DNA of 64,000 nt, taken from positions 1,736,001-1,800,000 of the forward strand of contig NZ_CP037858.1 of NCBI RefSeq assembly GCF_006974125.1, written 5' to 3'. The position numbers and the translations under genes were made by a program. Under the pieces are notes generated by a model, which did no database searches, was not told the origin of the DNA, and saw nothing but the letters and a program-made list of their open reading frames with translations. Of this stretch, positions 53,072 through 61,398 are shown one piece after another. The stretch is from Stenotrophomonas maltophilia (GTDB lineage Bacteria; Pseudomonadota; Gammaproteobacteria; Xanthomonadales; Xanthomonadaceae). Every line of letters begins with the position of its first letter. Within the stretch, counting starts at the first letter, position 1.

Positions 53072-54145
53072 ATGAGCCCCCCCTCCCAACGCCGCCTTGC
53101 AGCCCTCGGGCTGTCCGGCCTGCTGGCTGCTGCCCTCCCCCTCGCCGTCCAGGCGGCCGAACAATGTGGCCCGGACGCGATGCGCGACCACCCGCCGCAG
53201 GTCAATTTCCGCGTCGACAATGACCTGTTCGGCGGCCGCCACCAGGACCAGGGCTACACCAATGGTGCACTGTTGACCCTGGTCTCGCCCAATCTGGTCG
53301 ATTACACCGACGACCCCTGCCTGCCACGCATGGCGCGCTGGGTGAACCAGTACCTGGAAGGGCTGCATCCGGGCAAGTTCGAACAGCAGAACATGATCTT
53401 CAGCATCGGCCAGGGCATCTTCACCCCGACCGATTTCAGCCGCAGGGACCTGATCGAGGACGACCGTCCTTACGCCGGCGTACTGATCGCAAACTTCGGT
53501 TTCAATGCGCGCAGCGGCGACCGCCTGCAGACCACCCAGCTGACGCTGGGCGTGGTTGGCCCGTGGGCACAGGGCAAGCAGGTGCAGAATGCCGTGCACG
53601 AAGTGCTGGGCGACGAGAAATTCAAGGGCTGGGACAACCAGCTGCACAACGAGCCCCTGTTCATGCTGACCCATGAGCGCATGCGCCGCTGGCCGGGCGA
53701 TGCCAGCGTCAATGCCGATGGCTGGGGTTGGGACGCGATCAGCCACTACGGTGGATCGATCGGCAACCTGGAAACCAAGGCCAACCTCGGCGGTGAAGTG
53801 CGCTTCGGCTGGAAGCTGCCGGACGACTTCGGCAGCACGCCGTTGCGCCCGGCCGGCGAAAACACTGCGCCGACCCGCGGCGGCCGTCCCAATGGCTGGT
53901 CCTGGCACCTGTTCGCGACCTCGGACGCTGCCTGGGTGATCCGCGACATCACGCTGGATGGCAACACGTTCCGCAACAGCCACAGCGTGGACAAGCGCCA
54001 TGTGGTGGCCTACGGCGGCTACGGCGTGGCCGTGATGTACGGACGCTGGAAGTTCGCCGCGGCGCGTTACCACAGCACGCGCGAGTTCAACGGCCAGCGC
54101 GAAGCACCCGTGTTCGGCAGCTTCACCATCAGCCGATCGCTGTAA
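53072..54145 (+). CDS. lpxR: LpxR-like outer-membrane lipid A deacylase (DUF2219)
   Basis: The 357-residue product has a signal peptide (cleavage near VQAAE) and the family signature FRVDNDLFGGRHQDQGYTNG, in which N, D and the following residues are the calcium-binding catalytic site in Salmonella LpxR, then LIEDDRPYAGVLIANFGF. A barrel with alternating aromatic strands ends SFTISRSL. LpxR removes the 3'-acyloxyacyl chain of lipid A. The gene stands alone, divergent to ybeD, and splits the otherwise conserved dacA-ybeD-lipB-lipA order. Confidence 0.83.
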   Translation: MSPPSQRRLAALGLSGLLAAALPLAVQAAEQCGPDAMRDHPPQVNFRVDNDLFGGRHQDQGYTNGALLTLVSPNLVDYTDDPCLPRMARWVNQYLEGLHPGKFEQQNMIFSIGQGIFTPTDFSRRDLIEDDRPYAGVLIANFGFNARSGDRLQTTQLTLGVVGPWAQGKQVQNAVHEVLGDEKFKGWDNQLHNEPLFMLTHERMRRWPGDASVNADGWGWDAISHYGGSIGNLETKANLGGEVRFGWKLPDDFGSTPLRPAGENTAPTRGGRPNGWSWHLFATSDAAWVIRDITLDGNTFRNSHSVDKRHVVAYGGYGVAVMYGRWKFAAARYHSTREFNGQREAPVFGSFTISRSL

Positions 54146-54168
54146 GCGAGGGGCTGAGGGTGAAACGG

Positions 54169-54245
54169 GTAGGTGCCGGCCGCTGGCCGGCTGTTGGCAC
54201 ATCCGGATGGGTTCATGAGGAGCCGGCCAGCGGCCGGCACCACCC
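54169..54245. repeat. SMAG repeat dimer
   Basis: GTAGGTGCCGGCCGCTGGCC (from 54169) and its inverted partner ending GGCCGGCACCACCC; the right copy has lost the exact CTAC end. Confidence 0.78.
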
Positions 54246-54287
54246 ACATCCGGCCGGGAATCATGCGGAGCCGGCATCCCGAAACGG

Positions 54288-54313
54288 AAAAGGCCGGCAT
54301 TTGCCGGCCTTTT
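54288..54313. terminator. Bidirectional terminator between lpxR and dacA
   Basis: AAAAGGCCGGCA-TT-TGCCGGCCTTTT is a perfect 12-bp stem with A and U ends on both strands, fitting termination of both converging genes. Confidence 0.85.
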
Positions 54314-54336
54314 CGTTCACCACGCCGGGGCGTGGA

Positions 54337-55557
54337 TCATTCCGATTCCCACCACATCCAGAAGCTGTCCCACAGGCGCTTGAAGAAGCCGGCCTGTTCA
54401 ACGGCAGCCACCGCCACCAGTGGTGCCTCGGCGATGACCTTGCCATCCAGGGTGACCTTCACGGTGCCGATCTGCTGGCCAGCGGTGAACGGTGCTTCCA
54501 GGGTCTTGGGCACATCGATGCTCGGCTTCAGGTCGTTGTAGCGGCCGCGCGGCACGCTCACCAGCATCGGCTGGGCCACGCCCAGCTGCACCTTGTCGGT
54601 GGTGCCCTTCCAGACCTTGTGCTCGGCCACGGCCTTGCCCGGCTCGTACAGGCGGTGGGTTTCGAAGAAGCGGAAACCCCAGTTCAGCAGGGCCAGGCTG
54701 TCATCGGCACGCTGCTTTTCCGACTGGCCGCCCAGCACCACGGCCACCAGACGCTGGTCACCACGCTGGGCCGAGCTCATCAGGCAGTAACCGGCTTCCG
54801 AGGTGTGACCGGTCTTGATGCCGTCCACGCTGCCATCGCGCCACAGCAGCAGGTTGCGGTTCGGCTGCTTGATGTTGCCGACCTGGAATTCCTTGATCTT
54901 GTTGTACGCGTAGGTTTCCGGGTAATCGCGCACCATCGCGCGGCCCAGCAGTGCCAGATCGTAGGCGCTGCTGTGGTGACCCGGAGCGGTCAGGCCATGG
55001 GCGTTGACGAAGTGCGAATTCTTCATGCCGATCTTGGCGGCATAGCTGTTCATCAGCGAAGCAAAGGCTTCCTCGCTGCCAGCCACGTGTTCGGCCAGGG
55101 CGATCGCGGCGTCATTGCCGGACTGGATCGCCATGCCCTTTTCCATGTCTTCCAGGCGCGCGGTCTGGTTGACCGGGAAGCCGCTGTAGCTGCCATCGGT
55201 ACCCGCGCCACCTTCGCGCCAGGCGCGCTCGCTCATCATCACCTGGTCATCCGCACGGACCTTGCCGTTCTTGACCTCAGCGGCGATCACGTAGGACGTC
55301 ATCACCTTGGTGATGCTGGCCGGAGCCAGCTGTTCGTTGATGTTTTCGCCGGCCAGCACCTGGCCGGTGGCGTAATCCATCAGCACCCAGGCCTTGGACA
55401 CGCTCGGCGCCGGGGCCGGCGGAGTGGCGACGGTGGCCGGGGCGGCAGCGGCGGCGGCGGGCGCCGGCGTGGCCGGAGTCGGCAGCGGCGTCTGGGCGGA
55501 AGCCAGGCCCACCACCAGGGTGGCGGCCAGGGCGGTGGCGGCGGAACGGAAATTCAT
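54337..55557 (-). CDS. dacA: D-alanyl-D-alanine carboxypeptidase (PBP5/6 type)
   Basis: The 406-residue protein has a signal peptide (cleavage near LASAQ), an Ala/Pro linker, and the three penicillin-binding motifs: S81-x-x-K84 in PASITKV, SGN in QSGNDAAIALAEH, and KTG in DGIKTGHTSEAGYC. The end FFKRLWDSFWMWWESE is an amphipathic membrane anchor as in PBP5. It trims pentapeptides on the outer face of the inner membrane. It follows rlpA and mltB in the same direction. ATG 55557 opens the signal peptide. Confidence 0.94.
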   Translation of the reverse strand: MNFRSAATALAATLVVGLASAQTPLPTPATPAPAAAAAAPATVATPPAPAPSVSKAWVLMDYATGQVLAGENINEQLAPASITKVMTSYVIAAEVKNGKVRADDQVMMSERAWREGGAGTDGSYSGFPVNQTARLEDMEKGMAIQSGNDAAIALAEHVAGSEEAFASLMNSYAAKIGMKNSHFVNAHGLTAPGHHSSAYDLALLGRAMVRDYPETYAYNKIKEFQVGNIKQPNRNLLLWRDGSVDGIKTGHTSEAGYCLMSSAQRGDQRLVAVVLGGQSEKQRADDSLALLNWGFRFFETHRLYEPGKAVAEHKVWKGTTDKVQLGVAQPMLVSVPRGRYNDLKPSIDVPKTLEAPFTAGQQIGTVKVTLDGKVIAEAPLVAVAAVEQAGFFKRLWDSFWMWWESE

Positions 55558-55657
55558 TGGACAGCAGGCTCCAGGGGACGGCCGGGAATGGAGGGTGGAA
55601 CGTAACGGCCATTGTAAGGCCGGGGGAGCATGGGCCGGCAGCACCGGCCCGGGCGGA

Positions 55658-56935
55658 TCAATCCTTGACGATCTGCGGCGAACCCAGGCCAAGACCGGCG
55701 ATGCGACCGACAAGTTCCGCAGCACTGGCATGGTCGCTGGCAGGAACGCGCAGGCGGAACAGGGTACGGCCACCGGCGGCGATGTCACTGATGGTCGCGC
55801 CGACGATGCCGGCGGCACTGAGCTGGCCCATCGCGCGGTTGGCGTTGTCGCGGTTGGAGAAGCTGGCGACCTGCACCATCACCGCGCCCACCACCTGCTG
55901 CGACAGGCTGGGTGCGGCCGGCGTGGTCGATGCGCTGCGCACCGGTGCCGGCGCCACCGCGCGCGGAGTGGTGCTGGCCAAGACAACCGGAGCGGGCACC
56001 GTGCTGCGCGCCGGCGGCGCGCTCGGTGGCAGGCTGCTGACCGCCACGTCCGGCAGCGTGCTGGCCACGCCCTGGGTGGTGGCCGGCTGGCCACGCGCAG
56101 GCATGCTGTCGCCCGGCAGGCGCTTGACCAGGCGATCGATGTCGCTGTCGGCGGTGGCGCGTGCGGCTGGCGTCGGGCGCGCACTGGCCACGGCTGCTGC
56201 GGCTGCTGCTTCGGCGGCACGGCGCTCGCGGCGCGACGGCTTCTGCGCCAGCAGGTTGCCCTCACCCGGCTGCAGCGCGCGTACTTCCACGTTGCCGGTG
56301 CCACGCTGGGTGATGCCCAGGCGCACAGCGGCGGCATAGCTGAGATCGACCACGCGGCCATCATGGAAGGGACCGCGATCGTTGACGCGCACGATCACCG
56401 ACTCGCCGTTGTCGAGGTTGGTCACGCGGGCGAAGCTGGGCAGCGGCAGCGTCTTGTGCGCAGCGGTGAACTGATACATGTCGTAGACCTCGCGGTTGGA
56501 GGTCAGGCGGCCATGGAACTTGGCGCCGTAGTACGACGCGGTGCCGCGCTCGACATAGTTGCGGGTGTCGTCAAGCACTTTGTACGACTTGCCCAGCACC
56601 ACGTACGGCGTCTTGTTGCCGATCGCCGAGCGTTCTTCGGCGGTCACTTCCGGTTCGGGGATGCAGGCCACGTTCGGAATGTAGTCTGGCGTGCTGTCAC
56701 GCACGCCCGGCTTGTACAGGCCACCGGCGGTGTAGTTGCCGCGGGTACTCAGGTCTTCCTTGGCCGCCGCGTAGGGCGAGCCTTCCGGACAGTGTGCCGG
56801 CCGCGAGCCGCGCCCCTGCACCAGGGTGCCGCCCGACTTGCCACCATGGCCGGCCGTGGCCGGCTTCTTCGGCGCGCTGCTGCAGGCAGCCAGCGCGAGG
56901 ACGATCAAGCCTGGGACCAGCCATCTGATGTTCAT
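55658..56935 (-). CDS. rlpA: Septal ring lytic transglycosylase RlpA
   Basis: The 425-residue lipoprotein (ALAACSS lipobox) has a double-psi beta-barrel with ASYYGAKFHGRLTSNREVYD, TLPLPSFARVTNLDNGESV and VNDRGPF, and, after a Pro/Ala-rich linker, a C-terminal SPOR domain (VMVQVASFSNRDNANRA) that binds denuded glycan at division sites. RlpA cleaves naked glycan in Pseudomonas. Its ATG overlaps the mltB stop by four bases; the dacA gene follows. Confidence 0.94.
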   Translation of the reverse strand: MNIRWLVPGLIVLALAACSSAPKKPATAGHGGKSGGTLVQGRGSRPAHCPEGSPYAAAKEDLSTRGNYTAGGLYKPGVRDSTPDYIPNVACIPEPEVTAEERSAIGNKTPYVVLGKSYKVLDDTRNYVERGTASYYGAKFHGRLTSNREVYDMYQFTAAHKTLPLPSFARVTNLDNGESVIVRVNDRGPFHDGRVVDLSYAAAVRLGITQRGTGNVEVRALQPGEGNLLAQKPSRRERRAAEAAAAAAVASARPTPAARATADSDIDRLVKRLPGDSMPARGQPATTQGVASTLPDVAVSSLPPSAPPARSTVPAPVVLASTTPRAVAPAPVRSASTTPAAPSLSQQVVGAVMVQVASFSNRDNANRAMGQLSAAGIVGATISDIAAGGRTLFRLRVPASDHASAAELVGRIAGLGLGSPQIVKD

Positions 56936-58077
56936 GCCGGGGGCAGCTCCTGTCCGGCGATGGCCTGGGACAACTGGAACACGGCCATCGCGTACATCTT
57001 CGAGAGGTTGTAGCGGGTGATCGCGTAGTAGTTCTGGAAGCCCAGCCAGTACTGCTTGCCGGTGCTGCCTTCAAGCGTGATCGGCGTAGCCGTGGCGCCC
57101 GGCTGCACTGCAGCGCTGGGCTGGTAGCCGCGCTGCGCCAGGTCGGCCAGCGACCAGGTCGGCATCCATTCGGTCGGATTGAATTCCTCGCGCCCCGGCG
57201 CCAGCGTGGCCGGCACCGCCACCTGTCCGCCGCGCACCCAGCCGCCCTTCTTCACGAAGTAGTTGGCGATGGACGAGAACACATCGTCGTAGCTGGTGAA
57301 CAGGTCGCGACGGCCATCGCCGTTGCCGTCCACCGCGTAATCAAGATAGCTGGACGGCATGAACTGGCCCATGCCCATCGCACCGGCATAACTGCCCTTG
57401 AGCGTGGTGATGTCCAGGTTTTCTTCGCGGCCCAGCTCGAACAGCTTGGCCAGTTCGTCGCGGAAGAACAGCTCGCGGCGCACTTCGCGTTCCAGCTTGG
57501 CCGGGTCGCCGCTGCGCGGGTAGTAGAACGCCAGCGTGTACAGCGCATCGAGCACGCGATGGCTGCCGGCATTCTTTCCGTAGCTGGTTTCCACGCCAAT
57601 GATCGCCACGATCACTTCGGCCGGCACGCCGGTGCGCTGCTGCACGCGATCCAGTTCGGCGCGATGCTGGGCCAGGAACGCGCGGCCGCCATCGATGCGG
57701 GCCTTGCTGATGAACATCGGCCGGTATTCGTTCCACGGCTTGACCCGTTCGGCCGGGCGCGACATCGCGGCGATGATCGGCTGGCGCACCTGCGCCTGGT
57801 CGAGCACGCTGCTGATCTGCTCCGGCTTCAGGCCATAGCGCTTGGCGGTATCGGCAATGAAGCGGGCCCGCGCGACCTCGAACGGCACCGGTGTGAGATC
57901 GACCGGCGGTGCGGTGGCAGCGGCGGCTTCGGGCGCGGCCTCGGCCGGGCCATGGGCCTTGGCGGCGGGCTGGCGCGGCGTACTGCTGGCCTGGGGCGAA
58001 GACGGTGGGGACTTCGGCTGGGTCGCGCAGGCGACCAGGCCGAGGGTGAGCATGCAGGCCAGAGTGCGTCGAATCAT
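56932..58077 (-). CDS. mltB: Lytic murein transglycosylase B
   Basis: The 381-residue lipoprotein (GLVACATQ) has a catalytic domain with VIVAIIGVETSYGKNAGSHR, where the glutamate is catalytic, and GAMGMGQFMPSSYLDYAVDG, the standard MltB markers. A Pro/Ala/Ser linker of about 40 residues follows the lipid anchor. It cleaves glycan chains at the outer membrane's inner face. It starts the mltB-rlpA-dacA group. A reasonable sigma-70 promoter lies upstream at 58105-58133. Confidence 0.94.
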   Translation of the reverse strand: MIRRTLACMLTLGLVACATQPKSPPSSPQASSTPRQPAAKAHGPAEAAPEAAAATAPPVDLTPVPFEVARARFIADTAKRYGLKPEQISSVLDQAQVRQPIIAAMSRPAERVKPWNEYRPMFISKARIDGGRAFLAQHRAELDRVQQRTGVPAEVIVAIIGVETSYGKNAGSHRVLDALYTLAFYYPRSGDPAKLEREVRRELFFRDELAKLFELGREENLDITTLKGSYAGAMGMGQFMPSSYLDYAVDGNGDGRRDLFTSYDDVFSSIANYFVKKGGWVRGGQVAVPATLAPGREEFNPTEWMPTWSLADLAQRGYQPSAAVQPGATATPITLEGSTGKQYWLGFQNYYAITRYNLSKMYAMAVFQLSQAIAGQELPPA

Positions 58078-58104
58078 CGTCGCAGGTTAGCAGGTCATGG
58101 ATGA

Positions 58105-58133
58105 ATTAAAACCCCTAACACCATGAATCACAA
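58105..58133 (-). promoter_or_regulatory. Sigma-70-like promoter of mltB-rlpA-dacA
   Basis: On the minus strand, TTGTGA (58133-58128) and TTTAAT (58110-58105) are separated by exactly 17 bases. The -10 is 27 bases before the mltB start. Confidence 0.5.
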
Positions 58134-58200
58134 CGATTTGCCCGCGTTCAGCGGGAAATGTGAAGACGTCGTGATCGCACTTCCCCATTCAGATAGAGGT

Positions 58201-58500
58201 TGCCGGTTGCGTCCCCATCCCCGCAGACGCAACCGGCGACCGGATCCGGTCGGTACCCGCGCGGCTGCCGCTCCCCAGTGGCAGTGCTCCGCGCTCCCTG
58301 TACCCGTTGGATCAGTACTGCTTCCCGCCCGACGCCCCCTCGCGCTGCAACGATTGACGGCGCGCCGTGCCGAACGGGCCGCCATTGTGCAGGCCGATTA
58401 CGACAAGTCCATTGATCAGGATCAACGCAGCGTAAAAGTGTGAACCGGATTACATTTTTTATGGACTTCGGTCAGTGGCAATGCAACTGCGGGCTGCTGT
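58201..58500. other. Non-coding stretch ahead of the inverted-repeat element
   Basis: No gene is visible here. GCCGGTTGCGTC and GACGCAACCGGC form a 12-bp stem around a 12-base loop at about 58203-58238. The sequence from about 58390 to 58500 is AT-richer (GTAAAAGTGTGAACCGGATT) and may hold another promoter or part of an untranslated RNA. Confidence 0.35.
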
Positions 58501-58540
58501 GAGAACGCTTTCACAAGGGACGTTGCGCAGAGTCAGGATA

Positions 58541-59067
58541 TTTCCAGCCAACGGCGCAGCCCCTCGTGGGTGGGGTCGGTCGCTGAAAGCAAAAGCTGCG
58601 AGTGGGTCGGTCGGGTCGGGTACGCGGGGGACGCCGTGAATCCGTCCCTGGAGGCTTGGCAGCCGCATCCATGCGGCCGACACCCCCGCGTACCCAACCC
58701 GACCGCCCTCTGACAGATTTCGGTGGCCTGCCACCCACGGAGAAGAAAAGAAGATCAAAAGCGGGTCGCGCGCTGCGCTTGCTCGTGAGCAGAGCACGGC
58801 TTGGCTCTACACAAGGCAATGAAGCGATCCGCCAGGCCGCTTTTGCTTTTGATCTTCTTTTTTCTTTTTCGTGGGTGGACGAACACGGAATCTGTCAGCG
58901 GCCGGGTGGGTGGGCAGTGCGGGGTGTCCGCCGCATGGATGCGGCGGCCAAGCCCCCATGGATGGGTTCACGGCGTCCCCGCACTGCCCACCCACCCGGC
59001 CAGCCCCCAGCAATCCGGCTTTCAGCGACCGACCCCACCCACGAGGGGCTGCGCCGTTGGCTGGAAA
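58541..59067. repeat. 527-bp nested inverted-repeat element
   Basis: The ends, 58541-58590 and 59018-59067, are perfect 50-bp inverted copies, with a 427-base centre. Inside lie two homologous hairpins in opposite orientation: 58609-58704 (22-bp stem, one mismatch) and 58900-59001 (25-bp perfect stem), each closing a smaller GCCGCAT-nn-ATGCGGC stem (58662-58677; 58930-58945). Between them GAAGATCAAAAGC and its inverse face each other. The right end stops one base from the rodA-like stop codon. Frames across it give low-complexity peptides, so it is most likely non-coding. Confidence 0.85.
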
Positions 59068-59068
59068 C

Positions 59069-60148
59069 CTATCCCCCGTGCACGGGCCGGTGCCCTCGTA
59101 CCGCCATCACCAGTCCGATGCCGGCCAACAGCGAGACCGCCGAGGTCCCGCCATAACTGATCAAGGGCATCGGAATGCCCACCACCGGCAGCAGGCCGGA
59201 AATCATTCCGCCATTGACCAGCACGTAGACGCAGAACGCCAACCCCAGACTGCCGGCCAGCAACCGCGCGTGCGTGTCCCGCGCATGCACCGCGATCCAC
59301 AGGCAGCGCCCGACCACGAACAGGTACAGCGCGAACACGCTGGCCACGCCGATCCAGCCGAACTCCTCAGCCAGCACTGAAAACGCGAAGTCCGTGGTGT
59401 ACTCGGGCAGGAAATCCAGCGTGGCCTGCGTCCCCTGCCCCCAGCCACGCCCGTCCCAGCCACCGGAGCCGATCGCGATGCGCGACTGCAGGATGTTCCA
59501 ACCGGTGCCGAGCGGATCCGCCGCCGGGTCGAGGAAGGTCAGCACGCGATCCTTCTGGTACTGCCGCAACAGGCCGAGCCAGGCCAGCGGCGCGGCCACT
59601 GCCAGGCCCGTCGCGCCGGTCGCCACCCAGCCCCAGTGCAGCCCGGCCAACAGCAGCGCGAACACGCCGCTGGCGGTGACCAGCGTGGCGGTACCGAGGT
59701 TGGGCTGCATCAGGATCAGCACCGCCGGTACGCCGATCAGCACGGCGGCGGTCAGTACGGTGCGCGGCGACGGTGGCAGCGGTTGCCGATGCAGGTACCA
59801 GGCCATCATCAGCGGCAGGCTGAGCTTGAGCAGCTCGGACGGCTGCAGGTAGAACACGCCGAGATTGAGCCAGCGCTGCCCGTACTTGCCGGTGCCGATC
59901 ACGTACACCGCCATCAGCGGCAGCATCGACAGCGCGTAGATCGCAGGGGTCCACGCGCGCAGTCGCAGCAGCGAAACGCGCGACAGCAGCCACATCGCCA
60001 CCAGGCCACAGGCAAAACGCGCCGCCTGCCCGGCCACCGGGCCGGACACGCTGTGCAGCACCGCCAGGCCCGCGCCCATCAGGATCAACAACGCGACGAG
60101 CAACGGCAGGTCGATCGTGCGCACCGCCTCACGGCAGCGGCCAAGCAT
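59069..60148 (-). CDS. RodA-like SEDS glycosyltransferase, second copy
   Basis: The 359-residue product has about ten membrane helices and keeps the SEDS markers PxYTTDFAFSVLAEEFG (with the catalytic Asp loop), GTGWNILQSRIAIGSGG and MPLISYGGTSAVSLLAGIGL. It is clearly homologous to the next gene upstream on the same strand, from which it is separated by 137 bases holding an inverted repeat. The start is uncertain: ATG 60148 has GGAAA ahead; GTG 60163 would add VEWKR. Whether both paralogues polymerise glycan strands cannot be told. Confidence 0.85.
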   Translation of the reverse strand: MLGRCREAVRTIDLPLLVALLILMGAGLAVLHSVSGPVAGQAARFACGLVAMWLLSRVSLLRLRAWTPAIYALSMLPLMAVYVIGTGKYGQRWLNLGVFYLQPSELLKLSLPLMMAWYLHRQPLPPSPRTVLTAAVLIGVPAVLILMQPNLGTATLVTASGVFALLLAGLHWGWVATGATGLAVAAPLAWLGLLRQYQKDRVLTFLDPAADPLGTGWNILQSRIAIGSGGWDGRGWGQGTQATLDFLPEYTTDFAFSVLAEEFGWIGVASVFALYLFVVGRCLWIAVHARDTHARLLAGSLGLAFCVYVLVNGGMISGLLPVVGIPMPLISYGGTSAVSLLAGIGLVMAVRGHRPVHGG

Positions 60149-60229
60149 TCGTTTCCATTCCACGCGCGCCACGGTAGCAACGGGCGCTTGCGTGAAGCTG
60201 TCAGGGTGCTTCTGCTCTCCGTAGCCGAG

Positions 60230-60279
60230 CTGTGGGGTCAGATCCTTTTTCCTGTGGGAAAAGGGATCTGACCCCACAG
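60230..60279. repeat. 50-bp inverted repeat (GGGGTCAGATCC family)
   Basis: CTGTGGGGTCAGATCC (60230-60245) and GGATCTGACCCCACAG (60264-60279) are perfect arms. The inner TTTTT and AAAA also pair imperfectly. It separates the two rodA genes and resembles the 64-bp palindrome at 4295 in layout (A/T-rich centre, GGGG ends). Confidence 0.8.
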
Positions 60280-60285
60280 CCGGAC

Positions 60286-61398
60286 TCACCCGTAGCCGCC
60301 GTGCACCGGGTTGTGACTGCGCACCGCCATCACCAGGCCGAAGCCGGCCAGCAGCGATACGGCCGAAGTGCCGCCGTAGCTGATCAGCGGCATGGGCACG
60401 CCCACCACCGGCAGCAGGCCGGAAATCATCCCGCCGTTCACCAGCACGTAGACGAAGAACGCCAGGCCGGTGGCGCCGGCCAGCAGGCGCGAGTACGAAT
60501 CACGCGACTGGCTGGCGATCCACAGGCAACGCCCGATCACCACCAGGTACAGCGCCAGCACGGTGGCCACGCCGATCCAGCCGAATTCCTCGCTCAGCAC
60601 CGAGAACGCGAAGTCGGTGGTCTGCTCGGGAATGAAGTTCAGGTGGGACTGCGAGCCCTCGCCCCAGCCCTTGCCATCGAAGCCGCCGGAACCGATCGCG
60701 ATCTTCGACTGGATGATGTTCCAGCCGGCCCCCAGCGCATCCATCTCCGGGTCCAGGAACATCATGATGCGGTCCTTCTGGTACGGCCGCAGCAGCCAGA
60801 ACCAGGCCACCGGCGCAACCGCGGCCACGCCGCCCACGCCCAGGCCGACCCACCACCACGGCAGGCCCGCCAGCAGCAGCACGAACACGCCGCTGGCGGC
60901 GATCAGCACGCCGGTACCGAAGTCCGGCTGCAGCATCACCAGGCCGGTCGGCACGCCGATGATGATCAAGGCCACCAGCACGGTGTTGAAGCGCGGCGGC
61001 AGCGGCATCTTGTGCAGGTACCAGGCCACCATCATCGGCAGGCTGACCTTCAACAACTCGGCCGGCTGCAGGTAGAAGAACTTCAGGTCCAGCCACTGCC
61101 GGCCATACTTGCCGGTGCCGAGCACGAACACCGCCAGCAGCGGGATCATCGAGATCGCATAGATCATCGGCGTGGCCGAGCGGATGCGCAGGATGGGCAC
61201 GCGCGAGATGCCCCACAGTGCGGCCATGCCCACCGCGAAACGCGCGCCCTGGGCCATCACCAGGCCATCGCCACCGGCACTCTTCAAGGTGGCCAGGCCA
61301 ATCACCATCAACGCGCCCAAAGCCAGGCACAACACCCAGTCCAGCGTGCTGAAGAAGCGGCGCAGCATGTCGCCGGCCCAACGCAGGAACACTCTCAT
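60286..61398 (-). CDS. mrdB: Rod-shape SEDS glycosyltransferase RodA
   Basis: The 370-residue product has ten predicted membrane helices and the SEDS motifs PEQTTDFAFSVLSEEFGW, GAGWNIIQSKIAIGSGG and ISYGGTSAVSLLAGFGL. RodA polymerises lipid II in side-wall synthesis with PBP2. Its ATG overlaps the mrdA stop by four bases, so it is the canonical partner of PBP2, in contrast to the second copy downstream. Confidence 0.94.
   Translation of the reverse strand: MRVFLRWAGDMLRRFFSTLDWVLCLALGALMVIGLATLKSAGGDGLVMAQGARFAVGMAALWGISRVPILRIRSATPMIYAISMIPLLAVFVLGTGKYGRQWLDLKFFYLQPAELLKVSLPMMVAWYLHKMPLPPRFNTVLVALIIIGVPTGLVMLQPDFGTGVLIAASGVFVLLLAGLPWWWVGLGVGGVAAVAPVAWFWLLRPYQKDRIMMFLDPEMDALGAGWNIIQSKIAIGSGGFDGKGWGEGSQSHLNFIPEQTTDFAFSVLSEEFGWIGVATVLALYLVVIGRCLWIASQSRDSYSRLLAGATGLAFFVYVLVNGGMISGLLPVVGVPMPLISYGGTSAVSLLAGFGLVMAVRSHNPVHGGYG

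Noticed and set aside
58602-59380. Several small frames (for example 58602-59156, 58801-59160, 58871-59380)
   Set aside because: They lie in the nested inverted repeat and give mirrored, similar peptides on both strands, as expected of a non-coding palindrome.
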